DNA of 64,000 nt from Aquilaria yunnanensis (GCA_039654915.1 CM077596.1:49660501-49724500); one strand, 5' to 3'. Counted from the stretch's first letter, positions 1 through 11,289 are shown. A program made the numbers and translations. Notes: generated by a model not told the origin, from the sequence alone.

Positions 1-210
1 ACATTTTAGGTAGCTAAGACTTTAACGGGTTAGTTTTACTTGTAAATCATTGTCAACTAAATTCATTTAGTAACTGCCAGTAACTTGTCAACCAAGTACC
101 TACCCACATCATAAGCAGCAAGTAATGAGATTTCGAGCAAAGCATATAAATTAATGAGATTGGAGTGAAATTACATAGATAGGCAATCAATTTTTGTGAT
201 TGGGGACTTA
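1..210. repeat. NBS-LRR-flanking repeat, copy 1
   Basis: By eye this segment is closely similar to 36797-37500 and 39522-40200. Shared landmarks are the opening TTTTAGGTAGCTAAG-like string, a TTAACAGGTTAGTTTTACTT-like string and a later block ATTTCGAGCAAAGCATATAA. The 39522 copy lies directly downstream of the intact-looking NBS-LRR gene at 40237-43969, so this is a paralogous copy of that gene's downstream DNA. It is shorter than the other copies because of internal deletion. No coding potential is seen. Confidence 0.7.
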
Positions 211-400
211 CAAGAAGGAGAGATTACAAAATCTTGATGTATTTTAATGTCTAGAATGTGAGAAATCTTGGACCACGCCCTTGACACATTTTTCCAACAT
301 CTTTGCACAGCAAAAGATAAGTGTAGATTTCAGATTGGATAGGTGTAGCATGGATTACTCTAATGGCAGGTTCATCAGATTTCTACAATACCAGATTACA
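211..400 (-). pseudogene. 3'-end relic of a CC-NBS-LRR gene
   Basis: Read on the minus strand, this aligns by eye with 40225-40395, the last codons and stop region of the NBS-LRR gene further right. Both share, on the + strand, the strings GAGAAATCTTGGACCAC / GGGAAATCTTGGACCAC, a GATTTGAGATTGGA-like block and ATGGATTGCTGTGATGGCAG (here ATGGATTACTCTAATGGCAG). No reading frame of useful length remains and nothing of the NB-ARC domain is present. It is best explained as the stub of a deleted paralogue whose downstream flank is the repeat at 1-210. It abuts the kinesin-5 fragment of opposite orientation. Confidence 0.6.
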
Positions 401-936
401 ACAAATAGGTTCTCTTTGGAACACATTGACCTCATCAATCTCTAAGCAAAATGAGCATCTCCTACATAATAAAAATCTATGTCATTCATTTTTGGAAGCG
501 CATGATAAGGTATTAAATAATCTAAGATTCACAAATACTGTTTTGTTCAATCAGCAACTTTAGTCTCAATTTGTATCTAGGCGCTCTTGGATTTGAAAAA
601 GAAATTGGTAGACACTAGGGCTCTGTATGTTTTTCAACTGGAAGCTGTGCAGAAGTTTGTGTCCTTACACAAAGCAAGCTATAATGCTGCCTTCGAGGCG
701 ATCTATCTTTTGGCTTCTTCAAATGCGGAATCTATTAGAGTGGTAGTTATTTATGTTCTTTAATAGCCCTTAGTGTTGGTTTTACTATATTCTGATCACT
801 TGCATGTTCCTCTGAAATATCTTGTTTATATCTTCGGAAGGCGGTGAAACTGCTTCAGTCTTTGATGATCTTCAAATAGCTCTTTCAAATCATCAAGGAG
901 AAATGGCTGTTTTTGCCAGGGAGCTACACTAGGTTA
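366..936 (+). pseudogene. kinesin-5 (BimC class) C-terminal fragment
   Basis: Three pieces read as the C-terminal stalk/tail of plant kinesin-5 motors, the mitotic spindle motors that slide antiparallel microtubules. Piece one (366-560) contains LTSSISKQNEHL and LCHSFLEAHDKVL. Piece two (about 582-745) contains DTRALYVFQLEAVQKFVSLH and LASSNAESI. Piece three (about 837-930) contains SVFDDLQIALSNHQGEMAVF then ARELH and a TAG. A GT...AG gap at about 746-836 looks like a retained intron, so this is a DNA-level copy rather than a retrocopy. The motor domain is absent, the first piece ends in a stop, and frames change between pieces. Assignment rests on recalled Arabidopsis kinesin-5 sequences. 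Confidence 0.72.
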
Positions 937-2810
937 GTAACTGACAATAAACCAAACCTTTGTCTTAACCTTAGCAGAACTTACGGAAGTGGTTGTATAT
1001 CATTAGATGTTTGTGACTTTGTATAACTTGTGTTGAACTTGAAAGAACTGCCTTGACTATGTGCTTGCTGGGATGTGCCTTGATCATGCAAGTTTTATTT
1101 AATTTTTTTTTTCATGTGAATTTAATAGATTGTTCGAATCGAGCTCGAATATGCTTATTGAGCTCGAACTGAGCTCCACCATTTGAGCTAATCAGCCGAG
1201 TGGCTCGAGCCTCTCGAGGCAACGAACGAAGCCTGAGCCTACTACAAGCCGAGCTCTAGCCTCAGCTACGAAGTTTTTTGAGCTTGAGCTCATCCCAGCA
1301 TGAAATTTCGGGTTTGGCCCCGAACCCAACCCAAAACCCGAACAAAACATTTTCTACTTTCCGTCCCTACATTTTTGTGAGCAAGTGAAGAAGGCCAAAG
1401 TCAAACTACAAATCTCCACCTATGTCCTTTAGCCAGTTTGCTTTGTGGCCAGGCCATTTAAGACTAATTATTAACATCTTAGCAAAATTTTAAGATTAAT
1501 TTAGCAAAATTTAAAATTTTAAGACTCGAACAAAAAAATAAGATAAATTTTAGGATTAAAAGTGTCCATTCCCTCCAGAGAAAAATCTGGACTCTCGCCA
1601 TTCACATATGGAACCCATGTATGTGATAGGAGATTACAATCAGAGTCTTAAGAACCAATGATCTGACTGATACATTTCTTATTCTGCAATAATGCTCAAC
1701 CTATGACATAAAATGAGGATCACAAGATATTTAGACTATCTCACCTGCCTACCTATTCAGTCCTACCCCACATAAAACATGAGAGGCCAAAATTGTCTGA
1801 AATTTTCTTCCCCCACAGTCCAGAGATGGAGAGGTGAGTAGTATCCTAAAATATAAATAATGCAACAAGTACAACTTTCTTAAGGATGACAACACTAACA
1901 GTTTCATAGTTCTTGTACTTTAAAGTATTCACAACAATGGGGAACACAGAGGAGTCTCAAACTTGAAACCTAAAGTTAGAAGACACATGACCCAAGGATT
2001 TGAACTATTATGTCAATTTTCGTACTCTGAATTTGATTTGCCTGATGCGCCAAATCATTAACACAATTTACAGCTTTTATTTTATAGAACAAAGGAGGAA
2101 CTTTAAAAGAAGAAACTTATGTTAATCTTAATCCATATTTCTCAATCAAGAATAAGATACGATGGTTATAAATGGTTTCCTTTTCTTTCTTTTTTCTTTT
2201 TTTCTTTTTCCTTTCATGTACCAACACAAAGTTTGCAAGCAAAAACCAAAGAAGTTAGTTTTGATAGCAACTAACCATATATAAAAGTATCTCAAGTTGG
2301 TTCAGGTTGAAGTCTGAAAATCAACAAGTTTGCTGATGTATCAGTCTAGAGTTGATGCTTTCATTATCAAGAAGAACATCTTTCCTCACGAATCTAGAAG
2401 GTTGCAGCAGGTTGAGATCATACATAGAAGCAATGTTTGCATCACCTTTTCTCAAACAAAGCTGTAATTCATGCTTCATACATTACTGAAACCAGTTCTC
2501 CAAGAATGGATTTGAATGTTGCAATTAGTCGATAGCAAACTTCAAACTTAAGACACTTGCATTGACCATCATACATAGAAGCTAACAAGAAACAAATGAA
2601 GTTCAAATGTTGTCACCAGTAAGGTGGTTTGTCAGTCTACACTTCGATGCCACCAGTAAGGTTCTAACCCAAGCTGGTTTTGGTTCTTGAAACAAATGTC
2701 ATGTGCCAATATTCAGCTACTTTAATTTCTTCCTTTATGAAAAATTTGGTAAGTTGCTTTATGAAATCGTATCTTCTTCTTCTTCTTAATTATATTCAAT
2801 TGGTAAGAAT
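937..2810. other. non-coding DNA with a paralogous segment
   Basis: No gene is visible. About 1130-1370 is rich in GAGCTCGA-type words and ends with an AACCCAACCC-type stretch, a composition often seen in short plant DNA transposons, but no ends were found. About 1770-2110 closely resembles 34195-34545 (shared GAGAGGCCAAAATTGTCT), and 2588-2770 resembles 34920-35045 (shared AAGAAACAAATGAAGTTCAA and AAAAATTTGGTAAGTTGCTT). These similarities mark it as part of the duplicated NBS-LRR-flanking unit. Confidence 0.5.
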
Positions 2811-4098
2811 AACACAACAATTTAAAGCATTCATATAAAACCAAGCTAGCTTGAGAAGTACAAGATCATAGGTTTATAAGCAAACCACGCATAGCATTAC
2901 TATTTCAAAGGTCTGAACTACATGTTCATTGCAGGAGCACTTAGGAAACAGTCATACATTTATAGGGTCTCTAGACTTTCCAACTGCACTTTATACACAT
3001 AATCACACAAAACACACAAAACCAGAGAAGCCACTTTAGCTACTATCACTTGACAACAGGTTTCACTGCACCCACAAAACTTAGAAATTCAGTTCAAATA
3101 TCCTGCAGACCGGTGGCGCATTACACAACAAGAAGCATGGTAGTCACCCTACCTTCTCAAAACATAAAACCACAACACTTAACAAAGCTACTACTTTTAC
3201 TCTTTCCCTGAAAAAGTTGGTCAACTAAAGGGTGAGTCATAACAAACTCTGCAAGAGAACTTAAGGCATTAACACAACAGCAAACACTCACTAATTAAAA
3301 TGCAAATAAATCACATTTTCACAATTCACTAGAGCTCTAAAACCCTCACTGCGCAACTAATCAGTCACGGTGCTCTAGAAAACACTAGGTTTTACATGCT
3401 TGCCACACAACACTGACTTGATTCTGATTAGGAATCAAGTTGCACACACACTATTCACAATCTGGAACATTTAGCACCCAAATTGCACTAATTTGCATAT
3501 CTGTCCACTGGCTCCTTGAATATATATCACAAGCTAGTCTTCCGCTAACACTTCAAAATCAAGCACAAACACTAGTATAATGCATAAATATTCCAGAAGT
3601 CCAAAGTTCCCTTGCCTGTTCTTTCTCGTGTTGCAAAACAAACTCTGAAAATCTGATTTCCAGACAAGGCTTCTTCTCAAGCAAGTAAGCCTCTTTCTCA
3701 CTCTAGCATTCCTCAAACTCACTCCTTAATTTCCTTGTAATTTTTTTTTTTGCTTAACCTTTCTCTAAACCTCTTAATTACAGCCTACACAAATAAGAAC
3801 CAGCTTTGCTCTTAAGCTAATTTTGCCGGTAACACGTTAACTTCAGCCCCCTTAACTTCTTGCATGTTACAAATGTAACCTAAGCTTCATATGCAGTACA
3901 AATTAGCCCTCAGTTCCTCTTCCTAAATTTTCGAACAAGTCCCTCAAGATTTTCCTTATTGAAAACCTCTTCCTTTAATTGCAATTAAATCGGACCCCCT
4001 TTTACTAATTCATTCTTTTCCCCCACAATAAAATCTCAATTAACCATTTGAAATTAGTAACAAAAAAAATTAGTCACCAATTTTCTAGGGGTGTAACA
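2811..4098 (-). repeat. probable solo LTR of a gypsy element (one end defined)
   Basis: The + strand ends with GGGGTGTAACA at 4098, so the minus strand opens TGTTACACCCC, a common start of plant Ty3/gypsy LTRs. Leftward of this are long stretches with the base make-up of an LTR leader and a CCTATAAATG-type string near 2970 on the minus strand. No polypurine tract or primer-binding site was found beside it. I could not fix the other end or a target duplication, so the left limit is a guess. Confidence 0.35.
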
Positions 4099-4148
4099 TT
4101 AATAATGTATTAGATGTTAAAGGGCTGTGTCAAGAGTGGGGTGAGTAA

Positions 4149-4400
4149 CACTACTAAAAATACCATGTTTTCCAACGGGCAAATTACCAACGGCCAGCGC
4201 GTTGGTAATTTCCAACTCGTAAGACCGTTGGTAAAAAAAATTGAAATTTACCAACGCGTCAGCGCGTTGGTAATTTACCAATGGTCAAACGCGTTGGTAA
4301 ATCAACCATTTTCTAACAGGCAAATTACCAATGTGTATGCACGTTGGTAATTACCAACACGCGTGCACGTTGGTAATGCGCGTTGGTAATTATAATAATA
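4149..4400. repeat. CACTA 5' subterminal repeat cluster
   Basis: About ten copies of TTACCAACG / CGTTGGTAA-type words in both orientations, several as close inverted pairs that could fold into hairpins, for example around 4240-4280 and 4325-4380. They are followed by an (AAT)n microsatellite at about 4423-4458. A matching cluster lies at the other end. Confidence 0.85.
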
Positions 4401-4420
4401 TATTATTATATTAAAATTTC

Positions 4421-4458
<38 letters not shown>

Positions 4459-4935
4459 TATTTTAGGATATTCAATCTCACCATATATATTAAAACCATA
4501 ATTTTTAATTTCACTCTATAAATATGTTAATATATATATTCATACACAATACAAATTGTATATTATTATATATACAAATTGGTCATTCATCCCTAGCCAC
4601 CACCCGTCCTCCGTCCTCCATCAACCTCCTTTTGCCTACGATTTCTTCTTCGATTCTATCCTTTGTCGCGATTTCATCTGGGATTCCACCTTCCTTCGCA
4701 ATTCCATCTACGATTTGCCGTCGTCCATCATGATTTCGTTTGTGATTCCATCTTCTGTCGTGATTTCATTGGCCTTCCTTCGCATGCGATTTGCCGTCGT
4801 TGATTTGCCGTCAAAATCAACGCCCGATTGAGAGCTCTTTTGCCAGCGATTCCAGTTTGTTCCCTGTCTAAAATAAGCGGCCTGCGACGAATTGGTACCT
4901 TCTCCATGCCCACCATTGCTAGCTTTTCAACTGTT

Positions 4936-5076
4936 GCGAGAATCATGGCAGATATACCTTACAATGGCAACATCAGCATGCCTACCGACGCCATCGCTCC
5001 GCTGCTCCTCCTCTCTCCTTCTCTCCCCAAGAATATGTTCTCTTCTCCTGGCCTCTCCCTCACTCTTCTAATTTAA
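4936..5076 (+). pseudogene. captured N-terminal fragment of an HD-ZIP IV (ANL2-like) gene
   Basis: The translated stretch ARIMADIPYNGN, MPTDAIAPLLLLSPSLPKNM and FSSPGLSLTL matches the N-terminus of ANTHOCYANINLESS2-like class IV homeodomain-leucine zipper transcription factors, which regulate epidermal cell identity. Only the region before the homeodomain is present; homeodomain, zipper and START domain are missing. The match continues to about 5070 and then ends. It is followed by an intron-like, T-rich stretch and the next captured fragment at 5188, so it may act as a donor exon in a chimeric transcript. Confidence 0.72.
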
Positions 5077-5187
5077 TTCACTCCCAACATAGCTCACCTC
5101 TTTAATTACTTACCTTTTTTGGGTTTCTGATCTTTTTTGGGGTTTTTGGTTTAGGGTTGTTGTAGCAGCAGCTGCTTATTGAGAACA

Positions 5188-5319
5188 ACCAAAGTGACGG
5201 CGACAGGACCTGGAGCCGGCAGTAGCCGCTCCAACAACCCGGATGATGAGTTCTCTTCCGATCCTTTTGATATCAGAAACATCAAGAAGGCTTCTGCCGA
5301 GCGCCTCCGCCGCTGGCGA
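5188..5319 (+). pseudogene. captured first-exon fragment of an ACA8/10-type plasma-membrane Ca2+-ATPase
   Basis: The translation contains DDEFSSDPFDI and KKASAERLRRWR, the signature N-terminus of autoinhibited Ca2+-ATPases of the ACA8/9/10 group, just ahead of the calmodulin-binding autoinhibitory helix. The fragment ends at a good donor site (GTAAGTG from 5320), close to where the native protein continues as RQAALVLNA in this family. No transmembrane or P-domain sequence follows. Confidence 0.72.
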
Positions 5320-6333
5320 GTAAGTGCCTCCGACTTTTGCAGTTGATTTATCCGTCTGCTAACTCGCCTTTGTGGATATGTGTGTAGCTTGTAATTTGAG
5401 TGTAGGAACTGTTCTGTTACAGTTTGAATTCAAAGTTATTGCTAGATTGATCAAATTCAATGCCTTTTGTTTTTTAAGTATTCGAACTTTTGAAGCATCT
5501 GTCTCATTTCTTATTTGCTTTGGTATGTAGTCTGGATCTGTTCTTCTAAAGAGATTAGAAAAACAAAGCCAGAAAATGTCTAGCTATCCTTCGGGAAAAA
5601 GAATGTCTAGCTAATGATGGTTTTAGCGCAAAGAGATGAAAAAGAATGCCAAAACTCTCTATGTCGTCCTATTGCTGGTACTCTGGAAATGAGATAACAC
5701 TACTGGAGTTGATTTTGCTTGCTCTACTTTATCCTTATGACTAAATGCATTTAAGCTCAGCCACTGATCCTTCTTCCTAATAAATTAGGATTTGGTGTAT
5801 GTCATTTTGATTCTTTTGTGAAAGATGTTCCAAAACTCTATCAAATGGCAAAGGGAAGTTGGTACTGAATGTTCCATGTTGTTTGTTATTTTTCCAGAAG
5901 CACGTGGGGAAATCTGTTTTGTTCCAATGTTCTTTTGATATTGGAGGGGTAGGATCCTTAGTTTTTGTCTGTGCTAAGGACAAAATAGTTTTTGTTTTAT
6001 TTTTCTTGGCGCTTTTAGCTGCTGTTTATTCACCTATCCTTCTGTACTTGTTTGATAGCAGAATCATATCTATTTGATTTTCTTTAAGATGTTTAAGTTT
6101 GTATGTGTTAACTAGGTTTTGTACTTCCGTTTCCACCTATTGTTGCAATTAAACCGCAAACTTTTCAGTTTCTTATAATCTTAAAAAATAATAGATGTCC
6201 TTTTACATGTGATATCTGCTATGGAACAAGTTTTTTAATATTAGAATACTATTTGTGAGTGCATTCATGTTTTCTTTAGTTGAATAAATTTAATTAGAAG
6301 CTTACTAAGATGCATTTTATTGAGTTCTCTCAG

Positions 6334-6495
6334 CAAGTGGGGCGATCTCTCTTTTGTCTTGGATTGCTTATACGATATGGGTACTCATTGGTTACTACCT
6401 CCGAGAACAATAACATTGATGTCACAAGCAATATTAATTTGTTCAGTAAAAACCTGAGGATGGAGGATTTAAGCATAAAAGTTAGATCTTTGCAG
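6334..6495 (+). pseudogene. captured internal exon of SCC2/NIPBL-type cohesin loader
   Basis: A 162-bp open stretch bounded by acceptor CTCTCAG (to 6333) and donor GTGAGCC (from 6496). It encodes QVGRSLFCLGLLIRYGYSL, then a variable loop, then INLFSKNLRMEDLSIKVRSL. This matches the HEAT-repeat region of plant SCC2, the subunit that loads cohesin on chromosomes. The exon is exactly 54 codons with phase 0 at both ends, so it could be spliced into a transcript without changing frame. No neighbouring SCC2 exon is recognised. Confidence 0.72.
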
Positions 6496-7079
6496 GTGAG
6501 CCTTTTCTTAAAACTGCTAGATTATGTTATCGTAGCTTCAGCTTGTTACATTTGGCAATCAAACTCATAGCTTATTAACTTCCAAACTCTTTGTTTTCCT
6601 TCAGGCGTTTGCATTTTTTCTTTATTGTTTGGTGCTTCTTCAGTGCCATACTACAGTATGTTTTTCACTTTTATTTGTCTATACTTATTTGGTAGGGAAC
6701 CTTGTTAGTAGAGCTGGCACACACCCAAAGTGGGCTAGTTAGAGAATCTGCATGTTTTGTTACATGGGATTTTGTTGTTTAAATAATAACAACCATACTT
6801 AATTTGTAAGCTGCAACAACTGGCTGTTATACTTACTAAAACTGGTAGGATAAAATTCCAAGACTACTCTCCTTTAGCTTCCGTCTTTACCAGAAATTGT
6901 TATCTTCACCCTTTTGAATACTGGACTTAATATATTTGGGGTTCCATTATCTTGAAACATGATCTAACAAATAAAATGCTCTGATTAAATGATACTCTTG
7001 GATATGACTAGAAGTAATGCGAAAATTACATCAAACTATATTTTGGCCTAGTTTATGATTAATTAAGTGAAGAAGAATT

Positions 7080-7250
7080 GGAACCTGATGATTTATACTT
7101 TTCTGCTAGAATTTCTGCTGCTGTAGCTGCTGCTGCTTATCTAAATATATTGATTTACTATCCGTGGTATGATCTGTCCCGAGTGCCTGATGTACTTGAA
7201 GGAGATTTGGCTCTTGTCCTCTTTGTGATATCTTATTATTGCTTACAGAA
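7080..7250 (+). other. exon-like open stretch in the CACTA element, unassigned
   Basis: An open reading stretch with protein-like composition (EPDDLYFSARISAAVAAAAY, YYPWYDLSRVPDVLEGDLAL, VLFVIS). It lies between the SCC2 and Ufm1-protease fragments on the same strand, so it is probably another captured exon. I do not recognise the source gene. Borders are approximate. Confidence 0.4.
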
Positions 7251-7301
7251 AGTGTGTGATTCGTCATTCTGCAAACAATTTGAGATTTTCTTTGTTTGCA
7301 G

Positions 7302-8404
7302 CTACACCCATACCACTTCTGTTTGCCTAGGCTTCTTCATCCAATTACTGTTGTCTATGAACTTAATTATGGGGAGACAGAGATGAAGCAAGGTATTCGC
7401 AGTTAAAGCCATTATATTTTATTAATAAAAAGCTATCTATCAGTGGCACTATGAAAGTTCTTATTTGACTGCTTTCAGCCAGAACGTTCCTTTCTTCCCT
7501 TCAGTCAATCCCGTTCTTATCTGAATTTGAAAGTGGCCACTGTCCTTACCAAACTAAGTTTATTAGAATCCTTTTCGCTTGAAGTTACTATTGTCTTCTA
7601 TGACCTTAGGTAAACACTATTTTAGTATTGGTATACTTTTGTGTCAATTTAGTCGTATCTTGCTATCTCTCCAGCCATGTCTTTTCTAAACTCAAAAGCG
7701 ACAGCTAATTGTCAACTAAATTGAGCTGCTTTTATTCTGCAAAATGAATTTTCATTGTCAGATTATGTAACCTTGGTTAACAAATAGTAAGGCATTGGTG
7801 ATGGCTTACTATACAGATAAATACTTGCCTATGAGAAATATGCTCAATTTTAGCAATATTGATAGAATGAAGCTTCTGAAATGTAATGAGTGTACGAATT
7901 GGATTGCATAGTTTGATAGTTGATATGGTATTATATCAGGATTACTAACTAAAAGTTTGTACATTTTCAGTTGAAGTAAGGAAATCCCTGCATTTAAGGC
8001 TTGGATTACCGTTTGATCGTCCCATTTTGGAATTGCCAACGCCATTGATCTGTCAACAGTTTCAGCCAGTTCAAAGAAAAGCTATAATCAGAAAGGTAAG
8101 TTCATCTACTACAGAAAGTTTGAGATTGCTAATGGTTTGCTTCTCTGTTTTATCCTTTCCTTGGTGTTGTTAGGTTCTGCTATGCTTAAAGATGTACATA
8201 TGGGAATTCCTAGCGGTGGTGGTGAGTGCCTGTGTGTGTTTGACTATTTTGATTTTCCTTTATGCTTGCCATGTGGTATTTAATTTTTGTTTATTGACTT
8301 TTTTTTTCTAATTTCCTTTTCAGTCTCTGGTGGCATTTCTTCTCTGGTTCAAGGTTCTTATGAGTACTACCATTATCTTCAAAATGGCTATGATGACTCA
8401 GTAA
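7302..8404 (+). pseudogene. captured exons of a Ufm1-specific protease (UfSP) gene
   Basis: Four exon-like blocks with splice signals. 7302-7392 encodes [15 protein letters not shown]. 7971-8095 encodes VEVRKSLHLRLGLPFDRP; the 7392/7971 junction keeps frame (phase 1). 8174-8221 encodes MLKDVHMGIPSGG. 8324-8404 encodes [20 protein letters not shown] then GYDDS. Plant UfSPs, cysteine proteases that mature the ubiquitin-like modifier UFM1, carry the string [20 protein letters not shown] immediately before the catalytic Cys. This fragment stops just before that Cys, so it cannot encode an active protease. The join between blocks two and three is out of frame as I read it. Confidence 0.75.
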
Positions 8405-8544
8405 TGGATTTTCTTCCTACTTTTCATCTCTTATTGCATCGTTCAACAAGTTGTTTGAAGTGACCATTTTTTGTATATTATCAAAACAAACAAATTATGT
8501 TCAATATTGTTGAGCGAACATTATAAAGAAAAAATGGTTCATGA

Positions 8545-8748
8545 CCGTTGGTAATTACCAACGTGAATTTTACCAACGTCTACACGTTGGAATTTACCAA
8601 CGTGTTATTAATTGCGCGTTGGTGAAAAATTTTCCAACGTATCGAATACCAACTGCCATTTACCAACGGCCCCGCGTTGGTAAATTCAATTTACCAACTG
8701 CTATACGTTGGTAAATGGCAGTTGGTAAAGTCCTATATTTTAGTAGTG
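8545..8748. repeat. CACTA 3' subterminal repeat cluster
   Basis: Mirror image of the 5' cluster: repeated CGTTGGTAA / TTACCAACG words in both orientations, ending at the terminal TTTTAGTAGTG. The two clusters together show that both ends belong to one element. Confidence 0.85.
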
Positions 8749-8751
8749 TAA

Positions 8752-10436
8752 GAAAGCTGAGCATTCCGAGAGAGCAAAGCAGCTGACTGAAAATAGAGAA
8801 AGACAATTTGAGTTCAGTCTGAAGGTCATTGTAGTGATTATGAAAGAAAACCAATCAACTGAAAAAGGGAATGAATTGAATAGGCAGAGAAGTACATCAG
8901 TAGGTTCAGAAAAAAAGTTTGACTCGTATGTTGACTTTCAACTGGAAGCATCAACTGAGTCTGCCAAGCAAGTTTTATTACAAATCTCAAGTCTATATAA
9001 ATGCTCAAACTGAGATTTCTAGTCAAGAATCAAAATTTAATAACAATACTTTTATACACCTGATTTTGTCTGAGAATCTGTTCTAGGCCTTACAAATTTC
9101 TGGTGCATAATTGTGGTGCCTCAAGGCATGATAAGTAGAATTTCTAATATGTGAACTGAAGATTAAATTCTGTTCAGTAAGAGTGCAAGTGGAATTTAGA
9201 GGCTATATTGCCTGAGTATTGTTAACTTATGTCTGAAATTGAAGACAGCAGTTACTCACCAGGAATTGGTGTAGAAGACCATCATTCTTAAAACTGGCAT
9301 CGAAGGTTCGTAACGTAACTTATTGGGGCACAGCTAAGGTGCATTCAAGGCATTGCACTGTAAAAGTAATTAGATTATTCAAGTCACTGAACAGAAAAGT
9401 TAGTGAGCTACAAGGGTCATTTGATAATGTGCACCAGTAGCATAGGCACTGGGGTAAGAGTAGTCTGCAAGCTTACTAATCTGATGAGTCTGGTTTTACC
9501 TATCTGCAAAGTTACTGATCTGATGAACCTGGTATTCTATCTTTGCAAGATTACTGATTCGCATGGTGAAAAGATGAACAAGGATCAATAAAAACAGTAA
9601 AGACTGAAGATTGATAGGCTGAACAGAAAGAAATTAGTCAAGCTACGGGAAATTCACAATAGTTGGTCCAGGATAATAGTACGAACTCCAATCTGCTGAA
9701 CTTCAATCTGATTGTGTCTGTTGAACTGGAGTTGCATCTGCTAGATTTTGAAACTGTCAAACCAGCAACTGCATTGAAATTCTGTATAGACAGTCTCAGG
9801 GTTGCAAGTTTGACTGATGCTTTGACTTTCAGCTAAGCTTATGCGTTTGCTCTGAAATTTTGCATATAAGTCTGGAGTGGTATTCAAAACTTTCTTGCAT
9901 TCTAAAACTTGGTCCTGAAACGTGGCATTGCTGTATTGTTATACAAGTCCCTCAGGTGGATTTCTGGTTACAGAATCTTGTTTTATCTGTCATTGCTGCA
10001 GCAAAAGATAAAGTGTTAGGCAATGTACTTAAGACCAGGGGGTGAGTGGTTCTGCAACAGCCATCAGGAATGAGTCAAAACTCATAGGCTTTGAGAACCA
10101 TGAATCTGAATTGAACTGTAACAACAAGGACCAGGAGCAGAATTTGAAGCAAGATTGTTAGTAGCATAAACAAGGATGTTTCAGCAAGATAGAAGGGAAG
10201 CAGAATAAAGAAGGTAAAAGCCCACAAAAAGAAGGACATTATAGTAAGCATGATGTAGAGGAAAAACAGAAAGAATGTAAAGGAAGCTAAGCTCTAAATG
10301 ATCCAGTTGAAGAAGCTACTGCAAACAAACTTTGAGTATAATTTGGAAGATGGAAGTAAGGTACTAGAAGATTGATTAACTGAACTACTTTGGTGGAAAG
10401 CAAATTTGGATGACCAAATTGGAAGGAGGGGGAATT
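8752..10436 (+). other. non-coding interior of a degenerate gypsy-like element
   Basis: No reading frame resembling gag or pol is visible. The right edge reads GACCAAATTGGAAGGAGGGG, a polypurine tract, followed directly by TGTCACAATC at 10437. This is the same arrangement, GACCAAATT then a purine tract then TGTCAAGAC, as at the 3' end of the gypsy element at 31950-31977. I take it as the 3' internal part of a decayed or non-autonomous gypsy-type element. Its 5' LTR is not identified. Confidence 0.4.
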
Positions 10437-10592
10437 GTCACAATCATCCCTTATTAAGGTCAACCTGCTTTGCTAGTTGGATTGATATATCTGAACTGTT
10501 CTTTCTAGTTTAGGCCTACTAATCTATTTTTGTTATCCGTCTAATTTAATAGCTTATGCTATTGAACTGCTTGCTAGTATATTAGTTGTTCC

Positions 10593-10774
10593 TGTTAAAC
10601 AATATCAGAGGAAGAAATAAAGGGCTTGATCAATACAAGACCCTCACACAACCTTTATATAATAGATGAGAGAAGAATACAAGGAAAGAAAATCCCTAGC
10701 AATAAAGAAAGTAAATCCCTAGGAATAAAGAGAGATTATTATGTTTCCCAAACAATAAATAACATTCCATAACA
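10593..10774 (-). repeat. copia 3' LTR (complete)
   Basis: The + strand runs from TGTTAAACAATATC to CATTCCATAACA. Sequence AATCCCTAGGAATAAAG near its inner part recurs in the truncated 5' copy at 14707-14787, proving it is an LTR. Confidence 0.85.
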
Positions 10775-10906
10775 CTCCCTCTCAAGCTAGAGCATACATA
10801 CCATAAGCTCCAAGCTTCTCATATATAGAATTTACTTTAGACCCTCCTAAAGCTTTAGTGAATAAGTCAGCAAGTTGATCTTCTAATTTGACATACGGGG
10901 TCTTGA

Positions 10907-11271
10907 TCAAGTCTTCTTGAGTTTCTCACGAACAAAATAGCAGTCAACTTTGATATGTTTAGTTTTCTCATGGAAGATGGGATTCAATACAATATGGATG
11001 GCTGCTTGATTATCACACATTAATTCCATAGGAGATGAGTGTGCGAAACTAACCTCCATGAGAAGATGCCTTAACCAAACTAGTTCACCTGTAGTATACG
11101 CCATTGCCCTGTACTCAGATTTAACACTTGACCTTGCAACAATACTTTGTTTCTTGCTTTTCCATGACACCAAGTTTCCTCCCATGAATACATAGTAACC
11201 TGAAGTAGACCGTCGATCATATGAACCTGCCCAATCAGCATCTGTGTATCCTTGAACCTAAGTATGACCAT
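10907..11271 (-). pseudogene. copia RNase H
   Basis: Readable motifs on the minus strand are ADW-like sequence near 11250 (in a shifted frame), then MGGNLVSWKSKKQSIVARSS and SEYRAMAYTTGELVWLRHLL. These are followed by CDNQAAIHIVLNPIFHEKTK and HIKVDCYFVREKL. This is the C-terminal RNase H of a copia pol. A frameshift around 11180 splits it. Confidence 0.8.
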
Positions 11272-11289
11272 GATTTTAGTAAAGGAGAC

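Larger units (their letters stand above)
4149..8748. mobile_element. non-autonomous CACTA transposon carrying host gene fragments (Pack-CACTA)
   Basis: The left end reads CACTACTAAAAATA and the right end is its inverse, TATTTTAGTAGTG. The 3-bp flanks are TAA on both sides (4146-4148 and 8749-8751), the target-duplication length of the CACTA/EnSpm superfamily. Both ends carry clusters of short direct and inverted TTGGTAA / TTACCAACG words, typical CACTA subterminal repeats that bind transposase. No transposase frame (TNPA/TNPD-like) is visible in the 4.6 kb, so the element would need a helper in trans. The interior instead holds exon fragments of an HD-ZIP IV gene, an ACA-type Ca2+-ATPase, SCC2 and a Ufm1 protease, all on the + strand with splice signals. 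The ends and duplication are seen directly; the cargo assignment is by motif recognition. Confidence 0.9.
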
